The notes: generated by a model from the sequence alone, not told the origin. Counted from the stretch's first letter, positions 44,695 to 54,548 are shown. The stretch: 64,000 nt of DNA from Afipia sp. P52-10 (GCF_000516555.1 NZ_AZSJ01000004.1:125591-189590); one strand, 5' to 3'. A program made the numbers and translations.

Positions 44695-44832
44695 TCTCTT
44701 TAGCCGCACGAGGCATGACAAGGCCGGCTACGAGGCTGGCTGCTGGGCAAGGCTGCCGTTGCATCCCGCAGTCTGGTTGCCGCCGCCGGTTTGTTGCATC
44801 ATGCGTATCGGCCAACGAAGAAGGAAACGCCC

Positions 44833-46017
44833 ATGTCCGACACCGCCGCTTCGCTCAATCCCGGGACCCAGCGCAACTTCCTGCAGGAGCGTGTCGTACA
44901 TGGCCGGCCCGCGGCCGAGGTGATCGTCGAGGAAGCCGCTAAGCTCGGCAAGTCGCGCGTCTTCCTCACCACCAGCGGCTCGCTCGCCGGCGACAACGCC
45001 CTCCCCGGCGAAATCGGCCGCGCCCTCGGCAACAAATTCGCCGGTCTCTATTCCGGCATCACCGCGCACACGCCGCGGCAGTGTGTGATCGATGGCGCCG
45101 CGGCTGCGCGCGTGGCCAACGCCGATCTGCTGGTCGCTGTCGGCGGCGGCTCTGTGGTCGATGCGACCAAGGCCATGCTGCTGTGCCTGTGGCACAATTT
45201 GACCGAGACCAAAGACATGGACCCATACCGCGGTGGCCGGCAGGGCGATCCGAGTCACTATCCGGCGGACGCTGCGGGCCGGATCCGCATGCTGGCGGTG
45301 CCGACCATGTTCTCGGCAGCCGAGTTCACCTGGTATGCTGGCGTCACTGAGCCTGCGCGGCTGGTGAAAGAGTCGTTCGCCAACCCATTGTTCGTTCCGC
45401 AAGTGGTGGTGCTCGATCCGGCGGCAACCCTCGCCTCGCCGATTCCGAACCTGCTTGCGACGGGCATGAAGGCGATCGATCATGCGGTGGAGCGGCTATG
45501 TGCGCCGAATGCCCCGCCGCTGGCCGACGCTGCGTCGACTTCGGCGCTGAAACTGCTCTACACGTCGTTGCCGCAGCTCGGCGGTGCGCACGACGATCTG
45601 AAGCTGCGAATGGACTGCCAGTTCGGCATGTGGCTGTCCATCTTTGGCGGGACCAGCGGCGTACCGGTCGGAGCCAGCCACGCGATCGGCCATGTGATCG
45701 GCGGCTATGGCGTCCCGCACGGTCACACGACCGGCGTCTGCCTGCCGTCGGTGCTGCGCTGGAACTATGACGCGAACGCCGAACGACAGGCCCATGCCGG
45801 CGCCGTGATTGGTGTTTCCGGCGACAAACTCGCCGATGCAGTGCTCGCTTTCGCCACCAAGCTCGGCGTGCCGACGCGGCTCCGCGATGTCGGCATAAAG
45901 CGCGACCAGCTCGGTGATATCGCCGAGAAATCGCTGCGCGATCCGCCGATGAAGACCAACCCAAAGCCAGTGACGTCGGCCGCACAGATCATGGAGATTC
46001 TCGAACTGGCGTGGTGA
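44833..46017 (+). CDS. Iron-containing alcohol dehydrogenase (maleylacetate-reductase-like)
   Basis: A 394-residue group III dehydrogenase. The nucleotide-binding GGGS motif is at 104-107, and the metal ligands expected for the family are present: Asp216 in MKAIDHAVE, His283 and His287 in ASHAIGHVIGG, and the GVPHGHTTG region at 294-301. AAGGA lies 7 bases before the ATG at 44833. The family reduces aldehydes, ketones or maleylacetate with NAD(P)H. The closest family style is maleylacetate reductase, which would suit aromatic-ring breakdown, but no chlorocatechol or hydroxyquinol gene is adjacent. Confidence 0.9.
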   Translation: MSDTAASLNPGTQRNFLQERVVHGRPAAEVIVEEAAKLGKSRVFLTTSGSLAGDNALPGEIGRALGNKFAGLYSGITAHTPRQCVIDGAAAARVANADLLVAVGGGSVVDATKAMLLCLWHNLTETKDMDPYRGGRQGDPSHYPADAAGRIRMLAVPTMFSAAEFTWYAGVTEPARLVKESFANPLFVPQVVVLDPAATLASPIPNLLATGMKAIDHAVERLCAPNAPPLADAASTSALKLLYTSLPQLGGAHDDLKLRMDCQFGMWLSIFGGTSGVPVGASHAIGHVIGGYGVPHGHTTGVCLPSVLRWNYDANAERQAHAGAVIGVSGDKLADAVLAFATKLGVPTRLRDVGIKRDQLGDIAEKSLRDPPMKTNPKPVTSAAQIMEILELAW

Positions 46018-46076
46018 GCCCTTATCGGCATCATTTTATCCAAAGCGGGCACCACCTTTTAGGATCGTACCTGCGC

Positions 46077-46820
46077 TCACGCCGCAATCAGCAGCGGCGC
46101 GCCGTGCGACAGGCGGATATCCAGCACGATCGCCGCCGGCCCGCGCAGCACCAGCGACATCGGCCCCTCGCCGCGGCGACCGATGTGCTCCTGGGCAGCA
46201 GCGTCGCCGACCAGCATGATCACGGTCTCGCCAATCGTGACGCGAGCACCGCCTCCATCCTCCGTGACGGCCTGCGGACCGGCAAGCGCGGCATAGCGCG
46301 CAGCGCTCGCAGCAACATCCCGGCATGCCACTGTGACCGACGCGATGCCTGTCGCGCCGTTGGCGTGGCTGCGCATCTCGCCCTCCGGAACGCGCAGGCT
46401 CCGCGGCGTAACATCGCCACACCAGAACGGCAGATCCGTGGTCTTCGGCCGAACGATTTGCCAGTCGAGCCGTGCGCCATCCGGCCTCAGCCGTCCGCCA
46501 GCGATCGGACCATCAAGATCGAGGCCACGGCCCCTCGCCGCCGCGACATCACGCGCCGTATCGCCCGGCAAAAGCGCAAAGTCGACGAAACCTTCGCCGC
46601 CCTTCGATAGCACCTGCCACCAGCGAACCTCCGGCGCGGCTTGTCGATAGGCAATCAGCTCGAAATAGGCGCCGTCCGCGAACACCACCAAGGCATTGTG
46701 CGACACGCCGCCATGATGCACCCCGCCCGGATAAACCGTGAAGCCGAGCGCCCGATAATCGGCAGCCGCTGCGTCGAGGTCCGCGACAGCGATCACCATG
46801 TGGTCCAGCACAAATCCCAT
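46077..46820 (-). CDS. VOC superfamily (glyoxalase-like domain) protein
   Basis: A 247-residue protein beginning GFVLDHMVIAVADLDAAAADYRALGFTVYPGGVHHGGVSHNALVVFADGAYFELIAYR, the pattern of the Glyoxalase_3-like VOC family. Its metal-site candidates are His7, the histidines around residues 35-40, and the Glu in YFELIAY. A second VOC half follows (IASVTVACRDVAASAARYAALAG). The ATG at 46820 is used because the domain begins there, although the GGGA site is weak. Reaction unknown; such proteins act as dioxygenases, isomerases or lyases on small substrates. It faces the alcohol dehydrogenase convergently. Confidence 0.83.
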   Translation of the reverse strand: MGFVLDHMVIAVADLDAAAADYRALGFTVYPGGVHHGGVSHNALVVFADGAYFELIAYRQAAPEVRWWQVLSKGGEGFVDFALLPGDTARDVAAARGRGLDLDGPIAGGRLRPDGARLDWQIVRPKTTDLPFWCGDVTPRSLRVPEGEMRSHANGATGIASVTVACRDVAASAARYAALAGPQAVTEDGGGARVTIGETVIMLVGDAAAQEHIGRRGEGPMSLVLRGPAAIVLDIRLSHGAPLLIAA

Positions 46821-47024
46821 TATAATCCCGGTTATCCGACGCTCGACACTGATCGTTGATGCTTTGACGTGGTCTCCGGCCTTGCGACAAGCGTAAGAAC
46901 CGCGCATCATCAAAGCCTGTTTGGCATGATCTGCTCCGAAAGCGGAAAGTCCGCTCTGCGGGATCATGTCCGATCATCCAATCAAAAGCCACCGCGGACA
47001 AGCGGGATATCGGGGAGATACGCC

Positions 47025-48497
47025 GTGTCAGCATCACCTTGGGCCTTCAAAAGCGCATCCGAGATCGTGGCCGCCTTGGCCGACCGGACCGTCTCTGCCG
47101 TCGAATTGACGCAGGACGTCATCAACCGCATCGAGAAGCACGACAACGACATCAATGCGATCTGTGTCCGCGACTTCTCGCGTGCGATGGATGCAGCACG
47201 CGCCGCCGACGCGGCCCGAGCTCGCGGGGTATCCCGGCCATTGCTAGGCATCCCGATGACCATCAAGGAATCCTACAATCTTGCCGGCACGCCGACGACG
47301 TGGGGGTTCGTGGCCCAGAAGAACTTCGTTGCGGCCGATGACGCCCTGGCCGTCCAGCGCGTGAAGAACGCCGGCGCTGTGATTGTCGGCAAAACCAACG
47401 TGCCGGTCGGCCTCGGCGACTGGCAGAGCTACAACCCGATCTATGGTGTCACGAAGAACCCCTACGACACAACCCGCACACCCGGCGGCTCCTCCGGCGG
47501 GTCATCGGCGGCGCTTGCTGCCGGCTACGGTCCGCTCTCGCTCGGCTCCGACATCGGCGGCTCACTGCGCGTTCCCGCACACTATTGCGGCGTTTGCGCC
47601 CACAAGCCGACCCTGGCGCTGGTTCCCTCGCGCGGCCATACCCCGCCGCCATTCCCGCCGCTGCCTGTCGATCGCGACCTCGCCGTGGTCGGCCCCATGG
47701 CACGCACCGCCAGTGACCTCGCGTTGCTGCTCGACGTCATCGCCGGCCCCGACGAGATGGAGAGCGGCGTCGGCTACCGGCTCGCGCTGCCGCCGCCACG
47801 GCATCTCAGCCTGCAGACGTTCCGTATCCTGGTGCTCGATACGCATCCGCTGCTGCCGACAGATTCGAGCGTCCGCACAGCAATCGACACCCTCGCTGGG
47901 AATCTCACCAAAAGCGGCGCGACCGTCCAGCGTCAGAGCAGCCTACTACCGGATCTGGCAGGAGCCGCGCGACTGTACATGCACTTGCTGCTTTCGTTCC
48001 TGGCCGTCAGCTTCCCGTCCGAAACCGTCGCCCGCGCCGCTGAAAACGCCGCCAAGCTCGATCCGAAAGATACGAGCCTTGCTGCCGAACGGCTGCGCGG
48101 CATCGTACTCAGTCACCGCGAATGGGTGGCCGCCGATGGCGCCCGCTTCGCACACCGTGCGCAGTGGCGCGCGCTGTTCAAGGAGTTCGATGCGGTGATC
48201 TGCCCGATCATGCCGACGGCCGCCTATCCCCACGACCATTCGCCGGATCAAGGCTCTCGCATCCTGCTCATCGATGGCAAACCATATCCCTATTCGGATC
48301 AATTGGTATGGCCGGGCGTTGCGACCATGCCCGGCCTGCCGGCAACCGCGATTCCGATCGGAACTTCGCCGGGGGGCCTGCCGATCGGCGCGCAGATCAT
48401 CGGACCATGGCTTGAGGATCGCACCACCCTCAAGCTCGCCGAACTGATCGAGATGGCGTTTGGAGGTTTCGTACCGCCGAAGGCCTTTGCCGATTAA
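47025..48497 (+). CDS. Amidase (amidase signature family)
   Basis: A 490-residue amidase with the Ser-cisSer-Lys catalytic set: Lys81 in IPMTIKES, Ser157 in PGGSSGGSSAALAAGYGP and Ser180 in GSDIGGSLRVPAHYCGV. The GTG at 47025 is taken as start because GGGGAG lies 7 bases upstream; the frame is open 52 codons further but lacks a better site. It hydrolyses amides to acid plus ammonia in the cytoplasm. It is followed 44 bases later by a Tat-exported amidohydrolase and then a LivK-type binding protein, suggesting a unit for using an amide or N-containing compound. Confidence 0.92.
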   Translation: MSASPWAFKSASEIVAALADRTVSAVELTQDVINRIEKHDNDINAICVRDFSRAMDAARAADAARARGVSRPLLGIPMTIKESYNLAGTPTTWGFVAQKNFVAADDALAVQRVKNAGAVIVGKTNVPVGLGDWQSYNPIYGVTKNPYDTTRTPGGSSGGSSAALAAGYGPLSLGSDIGGSLRVPAHYCGVCAHKPTLALVPSRGHTPPPFPPLPVDRDLAVVGPMARTASDLALLLDVIAGPDEMESGVGYRLALPPPRHLSLQTFRILVLDTHPLLPTDSSVRTAIDTLAGNLTKSGATVQRQSSLLPDLAGAARLYMHLLLSFLAVSFPSETVARAAENAAKLDPKDTSLAAERLRGIVLSHREWVAADGARFAHRAQWRALFKEFDAVICPIMPTAAYPHDHSPDQGSRILLIDGKPYPYSDQLVWPGVATMPGLPATAIPIGTSPGGLPIGAQIIGPWLEDRTTLKLAELIEMAFGGFVPPKAFAD

Positions 48498-48541
48498 TAC
48501 CGCAATGGTGTTCGGATGCGGATGAATTCAGGGAGGCGCAC

Positions 48542-50065
48542 ATGGGTTTTCTGACCGAACAGGAAATTGCTGAGCTGAACCCTTCCGAGCTGTTACCGCA
48601 TGCAACGCCGATCCCGACTCAGATCGTCTCCAGCGATGAGTACACGCCGCCACCGCAGAGTGCGCAGCAGCAGGAGGTCGAGGCGCGTCTGTTGGCCATG
48701 GCCGACGATCTCGGCCGCAAGCAAGGGCTCAGCCGACGGCAGTTCTTTCAGAGCGCTGCCGGGATGGCCGCGGGCTTCGTCGCATTGAACGATACCTTCG
48801 GCGCCGTCTTCGATGCGAGCCGCGCCGAGGCAGCAACACCAGAACTGGCACAGCAGCGCGCCGAGGCGCTGAAAGACCAGTTCATCATGGATATGCACAC
48901 GCATTTCCTGCGCGACGACACCCGGCTCGAGAATTTCGTTCGTTCGCGCGAGGCGGTCGGCAAAGCCGGCTGGAATCCAGCGCTGGTCGACAAGCCGCAG
49001 ACGCTCGATGATCTCAAGTTCAACAACTACTTCAAGGAAATCTATCTCGATAGCGACACCAAAATCGCGCTGATCTCCTCGTCACCATCGGAAATCCCGC
49101 GCGACTGGTTTCTCACCAACGAGATGATGATCGAGGCCCGCGACAAGGTGAACAAAGAGGCCGGCGCCCGGCGCATGTTCGCGCATGCGATCTTCACGCC
49201 GGGCTGGGATGGCTGGCTCGATCACCTGGAAGGCTCGCTGGAGCGCAAACCGGAATCGATCAAAGGCTACACGGTCGGCGACAACACCAACAAGGACCAG
49301 GCGAAACACCCCTGGCGCATGGACGACGAGAAAGTCACCTATAAGGCCTACGAGCTGTGCGTGAAGCACGGCATCAAGAACGTCTGCGTACACAAGGGCC
49401 TATTCCCGGAGGCGACCGCCAGACGCTGGCCACACCTGCTCGCCTACGCCAAGGTCGATGACGTCGGCAAGGCCGCGAAGGACTGGCCGCAGCTCAATTT
49501 CATCATCTATCACGGCGGTTATCGCCATGCCGGAGGCGGCACAGCGGACGCGGGCTGGCGCGAATTCGAACAGACCGGCCGAGTATCATGGGTCACCGAT
49601 CTCGCCGAGATTCCGGAAAAGTTTGGCGTCAGCAACGTCTATGCCGATGTCGGCCAGCTGTTCGCGCAAAGCGTGGTCGCGGCTCCCCGCCTCAGCGCCG
49701 CGCTGATGGGTATCCTTGGCAAAGGGCTCGGCTACGAGCGCGTCGTCTGGGGCACCGACGCTGTGTGGACTGGCTCGCCGCAGTGGCAGATCGAGGCGCT
49801 ACGCCGGTTGGAAATCCCGGAAGACATGCAGAAGACACACGGCTTCAAGCCGCTGGGAGCGGCCGATGGACCAGTCAAGAGCATGATCTTCGGCGATACC
49901 AACGCCAGGCTCTACAACATCGACAAGAGCAGGCGCACCGACATCGGCCCGGATCGCGACCGCTTCGCGCGGCTGAAGGATGAGTACGAGAAGCGCGGCC
50001 CGGCCCGAAGTAACCTGCGCTACGGCTACGTGCGCGGACCCGTCGACTGGTCCGCATTTGCCTGA
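48542..50065 (+). CDS. Tat-exported amidohydrolase (amidohydrolase-2-like TIM barrel)
   Basis: A 507-residue protein. GGGAGG lies just before the ATG at 48542, so the long N-terminus is real. Residues 1-60 are hydrophilic and proline-rich, followed by a twin-arginine motif SRRQFF (Arg65, Arg66) and a hydrophobic stretch (SAAGMAAGFVAL). The hydrolase domain begins near residue 115 with MDMHTHF and continues through FIIYHGGYRHAGG and VVWGTDAVW, which hold metal-binding His and Asp residues. It would fold in the cytoplasm with its metal and be exported by Tat. The 60-residue n-region before the twin arginines is unusual. Confidence 0.87.
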   Translation: MGFLTEQEIAELNPSELLPHATPIPTQIVSSDEYTPPPQSAQQQEVEARLLAMADDLGRKQGLSRRQFFQSAAGMAAGFVALNDTFGAVFDASRAEAATPELAQQRAEALKDQFIMDMHTHFLRDDTRLENFVRSREAVGKAGWNPALVDKPQTLDDLKFNNYFKEIYLDSDTKIALISSSPSEIPRDWFLTNEMMIEARDKVNKEAGARRMFAHAIFTPGWDGWLDHLEGSLERKPESIKGYTVGDNTNKDQAKHPWRMDDEKVTYKAYELCVKHGIKNVCVHKGLFPEATARRWPHLLAYAKVDDVGKAAKDWPQLNFIIYHGGYRHAGGGTADAGWREFEQTGRVSWVTDLAEIPEKFGVSNVYADVGQLFAQSVVAAPRLSAALMGILGKGLGYERVVWGTDAVWTGSPQWQIEALRRLEIPEDMQKTHGFKPLGAADGPVKSMIFGDTNARLYNIDKSRRTDIGPDRDRFARLKDEYEKRGPARSNLRYGYVRGPVDWSAFA

Positions 50066-50239
50066 ACCTCGCCAAGGCTAGGCTTTCGTCGACGTCATCC
50101 GGGCCGAGCGGTTTTGGGCCTCCTGACGTGCGCTGCACCGCCAGATTGACTCCGATGGATGGAGCGGTAGACAGGTTCCCAAGGCGCATTCCGCGCACGG
50201 GGCATCACGTCCAGAACGACGAGATAGAGGGAACGGCCA

Positions 50240-51388
50240 ATGACTTCCAAAATTTTGAGCGCGACAGCCGGCGCATTGCTCGGACTGACCGCATGGACCG
50301 CGCCGACGTTGGCGCAGGAGATCACCGTCGGCGTGACCGTCTCGACCACAGGCCCCGCTGCCGCGCTCGGCATTCCGGAGCGCAATGTGGTCGAATTCGT
50401 GCCGACCGAGATCGGCGGCGTCAAAGTCAAGACCATCGTCCTCGATGACGCTGGCGATCCGACCACTGCGACCACCAATGCGCGCCGTCTGCTGACCGAA
50501 TCCAAGGCCGATATTTTGATCGGCTCCTCCACCACCCCGCCCTCGCTCGCCATCTCCACCGTCGCCAACGAAGCGGGCGTGCCGCACTTCTCGCTGGCGC
50601 CGATGCCGGTCACGGCCGAGCGCGAGAAATGGACCGTGGTGATGCCGCAGCCGGTGCCGATCATGGGCAAGGTGCTGTACGAACACATGAAGAAGAACAA
50701 CGTGAAGACGGTCGGCTATATCGGCTTCTCCGACTCCTACGGTGACCTCTGGCTCAACGACCTCAAGACTCAGACCGGACCGATGGACATCAAGGTCGTC
50801 GCCGAGGAGCGCTATGCCCGCCCCGATACGTCCGTCGCCGGCCAAGTTCTGAAGCTCGTTGCCGCCAAGCCCGACGCGATCCTGATCGGCGCATCGGGCA
50901 CGGGCGCGGCGCTGCCGCAGGCCGCCTTGCGCGAACGCGGCTACAACGGGCGCATCTATCAGACACACGGCGCCGTCACGTACGAGTTCATCCGCATCGC
51001 CGGCAGATCCGCTGAAGGTGTCATCATAGCGTCCGGCCCGGTGATGGCGCCGGAAGGCCAGGATGACAGCGCCCTGACCAAGAAGCCTGGCCTGGCGCTG
51101 AACGCCGCCTATGAGAAGAAGTATGGCGAGAACTCGCGCAACCAGTTCGGCGCCCACATGTACGATGCCTTCGAAGTGCTGAAGCGCGTCGTCCCGGCTG
51201 CGCTCAAGACTGCCAAGCCCGGCACGCCGGAATTCCGCGAGGCCATCCGTACGGCGCTGATCTCGGAGAAAGAGATTCCCGCAAGCCAGGGCGTCTACAA
51301 CTTCACTGCTAAGGATCGCTTCGGCGTCGATGACCGCGCACGCATCCTGCTGACGGTGAAGGACGGCAAGTACGTGGTAGTAAAGTAA
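50240..51388 (+). CDS. LivK-type (branched-chain amino-acid family) ABC substrate-binding protein
   Basis: A 382-residue periplasmic protein. The signal peptide (ILSATAGALLGLTAWTAPTLAQ) is followed by ITVGVTVSTTGPAAALGIPERN, the family start, and later VKTVGYIGFSDSYGDLWLNDLKT and PDAILIGASGTGAALPQAALRERGY. GAGGG lies 8 bases before the ATG. No livHMGF genes are adjacent. These proteins also bind aromatic acids, urea and amides, so in this setting it may feed the amidase/amidohydrolase pair. It ends in a bidirectional terminator. Confidence 0.92.
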   Translation: MTSKILSATAGALLGLTAWTAPTLAQEITVGVTVSTTGPAAALGIPERNVVEFVPTEIGGVKVKTIVLDDAGDPTTATTNARRLLTESKADILIGSSTTPPSLAISTVANEAGVPHFSLAPMPVTAEREKWTVVMPQPVPIMGKVLYEHMKKNNVKTVGYIGFSDSYGDLWLNDLKTQTGPMDIKVVAEERYARPDTSVAGQVLKLVAAKPDAILIGASGTGAALPQAALRERGYNGRIYQTHGAVTYEFIRIAGRSAEGVIIASGPVMAPEGQDDSALTKKPGLALNAAYEKKYGENSRNQFGAHMYDAFEVLKRVVPAALKTAKPGTPEFREAIRTALISEKEIPASQGVYNFTAKDRFGVDDRARILLTVKDGKYVVVK

Positions 51389-51466
51389 GGCAGCGTCTGT
51401 CGCATCCATTGCCGGGAGCAAACCAGGAAGGGACGACGCTTGGAACGCACTCCCGCCCATCAAGTA

Positions 51467-51500
51467 AAAACTCCCGCGCAGTCATCTGCGCGGGAGTTTT
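51467..51500. terminator. Bidirectional intrinsic terminator between livK-type gene and fpr
   Basis: AAAACTCCCGCGCAG (51467-51481) and CTGCGCGGGAGTTTT (51486-51500) form a 15-bp stem with a TCAT loop. Each strand ends in a T-run, so it can serve both converging genes. Confidence 0.9.
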
Positions 51501-51523
51501 CTTTTGGATGAAACTGAAAGCGA

Positions 51524-52297
51524 TCAGCGTTCGACGAACGCCTTCTCGATCACGAAATGGCCAGGCTCGCTGTGATTGCCTTCGGTGAAACCACGGCCCT
51601 CGAGGATCACACGCAGGTCTTCGAGCATACTCGGGCTGCCGCACATCATGATGCGATCGGTTTCCAGATCGAGCGGCGGCAGTTCGGAATCGGCGAACAG
51701 GCGATTGGTGGTGATCAGGTCGGTGATGCGGCCGCGGTTACGGAACGGCTCGCGAGTCACGGTCGGATAGTAAACAAGCTTCTCGGCCAGGATCGGGCCG
51801 AAAAATTCGTCTTGCGACAGGTTGCCGACGAGCTGCTCGCCATAGGCGAGCTCAGACACCTGACGGCAGCCATGCACCAGCACGATCGTCTGGAAGCGAT
51901 CATAGACATCGGGGTCCTTGATCAGGCTGGCAAATGGCGCGAGGCCGGTGCCGGTGGACAGAAGCAGCAATCGCGAACCTGTGATCAGATTGTCTGGAAT
52001 CAGCGTGCCCGTCGCCTTGCGGCCGACCAGAATGGTGTCGCCTTCCTGGATTTTCTGGAGGTGCGACGTCAGCGGGCCGTTGGCCACCTTGATCGAAAAG
52101 AACTCCAAAAACTCTTCGTGATTGGCGCTCGCCATCGAATAGGCGCGCAGCAGCGGTCGCCCATTGATCTCCAGCCCCATCATGGCGAACTGCCCATTCT
52201 GGAACCGGAAGCCGGGATCGCGGGTCGTGGTGAAGGAGAACAGCTGGTCCGTCCAGTGGCGCACGGAAAGAACCCGCTCTTTATTGAAGGCGCTCAT
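51524..52297 (-). CDS. fpr: Ferredoxin-NADP+ reductase (bacterial subclass I)
   Basis: A 257-residue FAD enzyme, the usual length. The FAD-binding RAYS motif is at residues 51-54 (RPLLRAYSMAS), the NADP region GTGLAPF at 116-122, MMCGSPSML near 220-230, and the C-terminus FVIEKAFVER matches the short bacterial tail. It moves electrons between NADPH and ferredoxin/flavodoxin. Such reductases supply heme-oxygenase and stress pathways; the heme locus lies 20 kb away, so a link would be indirect. The ribosome-binding site is weak. Confidence 0.93.
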   Translation of the reverse strand: MSAFNKERVLSVRHWTDQLFSFTTTRDPGFRFQNGQFAMMGLEINGRPLLRAYSMASANHEEFLEFFSIKVANGPLTSHLQKIQEGDTILVGRKATGTLIPDNLITGSRLLLLSTGTGLAPFASLIKDPDVYDRFQTIVLVHGCRQVSELAYGEQLVGNLSQDEFFGPILAEKLVYYPTVTREPFRNRGRITDLITTNRLFADSELPPLDLETDRIMMCGSPSMLEDLRVILEGRGFTEGNHSEPGHFVIEKAFVER

Positions 52298-52624
52298 GCG
52301 TTTCGTTTTGTCGGAGTGATTGTCAGGAGAAGATTTTACTTCCGGCCAATGCCGCGCGATGTCGATCCAGACTCATGCCATATGCGTCTGCCTGTGTGTC
52401 GCTCGTTCGCCGGAAGGGGTTCAATTGCAGACAGTTACATAATGCCCTGCGCGCAATTGTAAATACGTGATTTGGCTCGCAGAGCTCGCTTTAGAAGCCT
52501 TTTATGCGGGGTCTGAAACACCGATTTCGTGTCATCATCATGGCCGCAAACCGCCCGCGCAGGCCAGCCGTGCACGACAGGAATGCAACAGCAAAGCCGT
52601 CTCGGCTCGCATACGTCCTGCGGG
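52298..52624. promoter_or_regulatory. Intergenic region between histidine kinase and fpr
   Basis: These 327 bases contain the fpr upstream region and the 3' flank of the histidine-kinase gene, both on the minus strand. It includes an AT-rich patch around 52425-52470, unusual for this GC-rich window and likely to be promoter DNA. No small gene is convincing; a short plus-strand frame overlaps the kinase end and has no support. Confidence 0.4.
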
Positions 52625-54376
52625 CTATTCACCCATCGGTAGCTCTGGCGCCACCCGCGGCAACAAGAGGCGAAAGCGCGTCCCTTGCCCCGGCTCCGAG
52701 GTGAGATCGATATGACCGCCGAGCCGATTGGTGACGATGTTGTGGACGATGTTCAAGCCAAGGCCGGTGCCGCCCCGATCCCGCCGCGTGGTGAAAAACG
52801 GATCAAACGCATGACGCCGCACCTCGTCCGACATGCCGATTCCATCGTCGGAATAAACGATCTCCACCTGCCGTTCGCCGATGCTCCGCGCTGCGATCGT
52901 CAGCACCCCGGCCCGGCCGTCGGGAAAGGCGTGCGCGACGGAATTCAGGAACAGGTTGGTGACAACCTGACCGTAAGGGCCGGGATAGCTGTTCATCTGG
53001 ATATCCGGCGCGCAATCGACCGTCAGTGTGAGATTTCGTGATCTCAAACCGGGCCTCAGACTTGTGACGATCTGTTCGGTCAGATCCGCAAGATTGAACT
53101 CGCGACGGTCCGGCACGTTGCGATCGACCGCGACCTGCTTGAACGATTGGATCAGCTCAGCGGCACGGTTAAGATTGGACACGAGCTGGGAGGCCGCATC
53201 GAGATTGGCTTGTACGAAGGCATTCAAGCTCGACCGCTTCAGTTCGCCTGCTGCGATCTCCTCAACAAACAGACGGCACCGCCGCTGCAGCGCCGTCGCA
53301 ACCGTCACACCGATGCCGACCGGATTATTCACTTCGTGCGCAACGCCGGCTACTAATCGGCCAAGCGCGGCGAGCTTCTCGGATTCGATCAGCGAATCCT
53401 GCGTCGCACGCAGATTGTCGAGCGCGGTCTCCGCGGCCTCCCTCGCCCGCTGAATGTCCTGTTCGCTGCGCTTGCGGTCGGTGATATCCAGCGCAACCGT
53501 AACAATGTAGTCGATCGTGCCATCCGCACGCTTCACCGGGACTTTATTCGCCATCCAGTAGCGTAGCTTGTGCGCGGCATCGACATATGATTCTTCGTAG
53601 AAGCCGAGTTCGTCACCGGTCTCGATCACACGCTGGTCGCCGATGGTTTCTTTCGAAGCGCCATAACGGGCCAGGATTTCATTGGTCGTCCGCCCGACCG
53701 CCTCGGCCGGATCGATACCGAGCACCCGCGCCATGTACTGATTCATGAGGATATAGCGAAAGCGCGTATCCTTGACGTTGATCACCGCAGGCACGCTATC
53801 GATCACGGTTTGAAGCTGACGACGGCTTTCGGCCAAGGCTTCTTCGGTCCGGCGCTGGCTCGTGATATCTCGCACCGTGCCCTCGTGACGGACGACACGC
53901 CCGGTCTCGTCATAGACCGCCGTGGCACTGTCGGAGAGCCACAGAATATTTCCGTTGCGTTGGCGCACTTGATATTCGAACTCGCGCACCATGCCGTCGT
54001 GCTGCATGCGCCGCAGATACTCCTCACGCGCAGCTGGATCGACGTAAATGGTCCCGGCGATATCGGTGACATCGCTCATCAACTGATCCGGCGAATCGTA
54101 CCCCATCATCCGGGCGAGAGCAGGATTGGCATTGATGACGCGCCCTTCGGGGGTCGTCACGTAGATGCCATCGACCGACCCTTCAAAGATTTTCCGATAA
54201 TCCGCCTCCGCCTGGCGCTGCTCCGCAACGGCACGCAGCACGGCATCACGGGCACCGGCGATGTCGGAAGGAATATCGAGCACATCCGTCGCGGACGAGC
54301 CTACCAGCGGCGCACCGCAATCGCCGCAGAATTTCTTTCCGGCGGGGCTTACGGCCTGGCAACGCGGACATCGCAT
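52625..54376 (-). CDS. Zinc-ribbon, double-PAS sensor histidine kinase (soluble)
   Basis: A 583-residue protein that starts MRCPRCQAVSPAGKKFCGDC: Cys3, Cys6, Cys17 and Cys20 form a zinc ribbon. PAS domain 1 covers about 58-170 (IFEGSVDGIYVTTPEGRVINANPALARMMGY) and PAS domain 2 about 185-300 (ALDITDRKRSE). The kinase core follows, with the phospho-acceptor His347 in GVAHEVNNPVG, the N box FLNSVAHAFPDG, G1 DDGIGM and G2 GTGLGLNIVHNIV. No membrane span is present. GGAGG lies 12 bases from the ATG at 54376. No response regulator is adjacent. The ligand sensed is unknown; the ribbon and PAS domains suggest redox or small-molecule input. Confidence 0.88.
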   Translation of the reverse strand: MRCPRCQAVSPAGKKFCGDCGAPLVGSSATDVLDIPSDIAGARDAVLRAVAEQRQAEADYRKIFEGSVDGIYVTTPEGRVINANPALARMMGYDSPDQLMSDVTDIAGTIYVDPAAREEYLRRMQHDGMVREFEYQVRQRNGNILWLSDSATAVYDETGRVVRHEGTVRDITSQRRTEEALAESRRQLQTVIDSVPAVINVKDTRFRYILMNQYMARVLGIDPAEAVGRTTNEILARYGASKETIGDQRVIETGDELGFYEESYVDAAHKLRYWMANKVPVKRADGTIDYIVTVALDITDRKRSEQDIQRAREAAETALDNLRATQDSLIESEKLAALGRLVAGVAHEVNNPVGIGVTVATALQRRCRLFVEEIAAGELKRSSLNAFVQANLDAASQLVSNLNRAAELIQSFKQVAVDRNVPDRREFNLADLTEQIVTSLRPGLRSRNLTLTVDCAPDIQMNSYPGPYGQVVTNLFLNSVAHAFPDGRAGVLTIAARSIGERQVEIVYSDDGIGMSDEVRRHAFDPFFTTRRDRGGTGLGLNIVHNIVTNRLGGHIDLTSEPGQGTRFRLLLPRVAPELPMGE

Positions 54377-54548
54377 CGAGCAATCCAGCCTCCGAGAGAA
54401 CGTATCGCCAGTCTGCAGCCGGGACCGACTCGTCGTGTCGGCGCCAATGGACCGCAATGTCCCTAAGAATGAGCAACTTCGCAAGATGGTGCCGCGGCCT
54501 TCGGCGCGCCCATCCGTTCGCGGCAGGGCCCGCTGCGAGGCAGACGTG

